Assembly: GCA_026388755.1 (NCBI GenBank)
Contig: JAPLJE010000471.1
Location: 1 to 15,014 of the forward strand
DNA: 15,014 nt
Origin: Deltaproteobacteria bacterium
GTDB taxonomy: Bacteria > Desulfobacterota > Desulfobacteria > Desulfobacterales > Desulfatirhabdiaceae
Direction of reading: 5' to 3'
The notes below the pieces were generated by a model that saw nothing but the letters and a program-made list of their open reading frames with translations, made no database searches and was not told the origin of the DNA. Positions within the stretch are counted from its first letter, which is position 1. Every line of letters starts with the position of its first letter. Below are positions 13,763 to 15,014 of this stretch, piece after piece. Both the position numbers and the translations under genes were made by a program.

Positions 13763-14337
13763 ATATCGTGTGTTTATTGGGAAGTCCGAGATCCAGGGGA
13801 AACTCGACGGCCATTGCCAGGCATTTTTGTGAAACGGCTGAAAAAAAAGGCGCCAGCATACAGAGTTTTTCGCTGAACAAGCTCAATTACCGCGGATGCC
13901 AGGCCTGTATGACCTGCAAAACCAAGCTGGATAGATGCGTGCTTAAGGATGACTTGACCGAGGTATTGGATGCCATCCGGGACGCCGATGTCCTGGTAAT
14001 GGCAACGCCGGTTTATTATGGAGAAGTATCCAGCCAGATGAAGGGCTTCATTGACCGCACATTCTCATACCTGGTTCCGGATTATACCACCAATCCCGTC
14101 CCCAGTCGCCTGAAACCAGGAAAAAGGCTGGTATTTATACAAACCCAAGGCCAGCCGGATGAAAAACAGTTTGCCGATATTTTCCCCCGGTATGATTATT
14201 TTTTCAACTGGTATGGTTTTATGGATAATTGTCTGATTCGCGGATGCGGACTGATGACTGACGGTGAAGCGCAAGCCCGGAGCGAAATTATGGTTGATGC
14301 CGAAAAAACAGCCGATATGCTGGTTCAGAAAACTTGA
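13759..14337 (+). CDS. Iron-sulfur flavoprotein (NADPH-dependent FMN reductase fold)
   Basis: The 192-residue protein has an N-terminal flavodoxin-type FMN loop (GSPRSRGNS, residues 8-16), a compact cysteine motif C47-x2-C50-x2-C53-x6-C60 typical of archaeal and anaerobic ISF proteins for one [4Fe-4S] cluster, and the second FMN segment ATPVYYGEVSSQMKGFIDR. ISF proteins move electrons, often in oxidative-stress defence in strict anaerobes, using ferredoxin as partner. The start overlaps the hydrolase stop (ATGA). A function with the hydrolase and the ABC protein downstream is possible but not known. Confidence 0.9.
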   Translation: MNIVCLLGSPRSRGNSTAIARHFCETAEKKGASIQSFSLNKLNYRGCQACMTCKTKLDRCVLKDDLTEVLDAIRDADVLVMATPVYYGEVSSQMKGFIDRTFSYLVPDYTTNPVPSRLKPGKRLVFIQTQGQPDEKQFADIFPRYDYFFNWYGFMDNCLIRGCGLMTDGEAQARSEIMVDAEKTADMLVQKT

Positions 14338-14347
14338 TGGTTATTGG

Positions 14348-15014
14348 ATGGCTATGCAGATTGAATGCCAGGACATTTCCTATCAATATCCCCAAACCGA
14401 TACCCGCGTATTTGATCATCTGAGTTGCCAGGTGGCAGGGCCTGGCTTTCATGCCCTGTTTGGCCAGTCCGGTCTGGGAAAGACAACCCTTGCGCGAATG
14501 ATCGCCCGGGAATTGACCGGGTATTCCGGACAGATCCAATCCCGTCAGATTTCCGAAGTTCTTTATACCCACAATATGGAACGATTTCCAGGGTGGGCCA
14601 GTATCGGGGAGTTGATGGCATCCACCACGCCGACTTCTGGCCAGGACAGACTGAATGCGCTGGTGGATGCCTTTGGCATGCAGCCTGTGATGAACGCCAG
14701 ATTCAGCCAGTTGTCCCTGGGCCAGAAAAACCGGGCCAATCTGATCCGTTATCTGCTTCAGGAATTTGATCTGCTGATCATGGACGAAAGCCTGGCCAAT
14801 GTGGATGAAACAACCCGTGGACGCATTATCATTACTCTGAAAACCCTGTTTCCGGAAAAATGCTTTTTGTATATTTCTCATAACATGATGGAAATTGCCA
14901 AATTCTGCAATCAGATCGTCGTGCTGAGAAGCCCGCATAAGCATCCGCAAACCCAGATGATTTCCGGACGAAACTTGATGCATGAAAACTCCTTCGTGAT
15001 GAAGGAACTGGAGC
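14348..15014 (+). CDS. ABC transporter ATP-binding protein, N-terminal part
   Basis: The frame is open from ATG 14348 to the window edge, 222 codons. Walker A is GQSGLGKT (residues 39-46), the signature is LSLGQKNR, Walker B is LLIMDESLANVDE and the switch His is in YISHN. It resembles the ATPases of nitrate/sulfonate/taurine or simple importer types, which carry LSGGQ or a close variant. The frame continues past the end with ISGRNLMHENSFVMKELE. The start is 10 bases after the flavoprotein stop, with a weak ribosome binding site; ATG 14354 is an alternative. Transported substrate and permease lie outside the window. Confidence 0.88.
   Translation, partial: MAMQIECQDISYQYPQTDTRVFDHLSCQVAGPGFHALFGQSGLGKTTLARMIARELTGYSGQIQSRQISEVLYTHNMERFPGWASIGELMASTTPTSGQDRLNALVDAFGMQPVMNARFSQLSLGQKNRANLIRYLLQEFDLLIMDESLANVDETTRGRIIITLKTLFPEKCFLYISHNMMEIAKFCNQIVVLRSPHKHPQTQMISGRNLMHENSFVMKELE

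Noticed and set aside
14288..14983. 231-codon minus-strand frame
   Set aside because: It is antisense to the ABC ATPase, which shows Walker A, signature and Walker B in order.
1..15014. CRISPR arrays, tRNA or rRNA genes, insertion sequences, attachment sites
   Set aside because: No regular repeat-spacer pattern, tRNA-like cloverleaf, transposase or paired terminal repeats were seen.

Overview
The window looks like a piece of a sulfate-reducing Desulfobacterota genome (Desulfobacteria type). The reasons are a canonical DsrC with both redox cysteines, an HdrA/Flox electron-transfer operon with a selenocysteine MvhD-like subunit, a tungsten-type aldehyde:ferredoxin oxidoreductase (AOR) with a polyferredoxin, and an Ahb-type siroheme decarboxylase (alternative haem pathway). 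Every supported gene is on the + strand.

Layout. (1) 1-6880 is one tightly packed operon: the end of a NuoF/HydB-like NADH-binding subunit, a very large NuoG-like/HdrA/HdrA fusion (broken into two frames), an MvhD/FloxD-like subunit read through an in-frame TGA as selenocysteine, then FloxC-, FloxB- and FloxA-like subunits. Together they would make a soluble flavin-based electron-bifurcating complex with two pyridine-nucleotide entry modules (NuoF-like and FloxA-like), an FAD/Fe-S HdrA hub and a Sec-containing [2Fe-2S] relay. No HdrB/HdrC is visible. (2) 6881-7480 holds a monocistronic dsrC with its own consensus-like promoter, strong ribosome binding site and a textbook intrinsic terminator. 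(3) 7665-9860 is a four-cluster ferredoxin overlapping an AOR-family gene; the AOR is broken at two places. (4) 9857-11995 is a chain of overlapping accessory genes: secreted polysaccharide deacetylase-like protein, GNAT acetyltransferase and SAM methyltransferase. (5) 12060-12999 holds YjbQ/UPF0047 and an AhbA/AhbB-like siroheme decarboxylase subunit. (6) 13122-15014 holds a broken carbon-nitrogen hydrolase, an iron-sulfur flavoprotein and the start of an ABC-transporter ATPase.

The two most notable things are the selenocysteine MvhD with a plausible bacterial SECIS hairpin just 3' of the UGA, and a recurring lesion pattern. Three otherwise well-conserved genes (hdrA, AOR, C-N hydrolase) each carry an internal loss of coding sequence, and the AOR also has a 32-bp tandem duplication whose two copies differ by one base. 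Each lesion shifts the frame, while both flanks stay conserved. This could be genuine gene decay, but the imperfect duplication in particular looks like contig misjoining between strain variants. It should be settled with reads before any biology is built on it.
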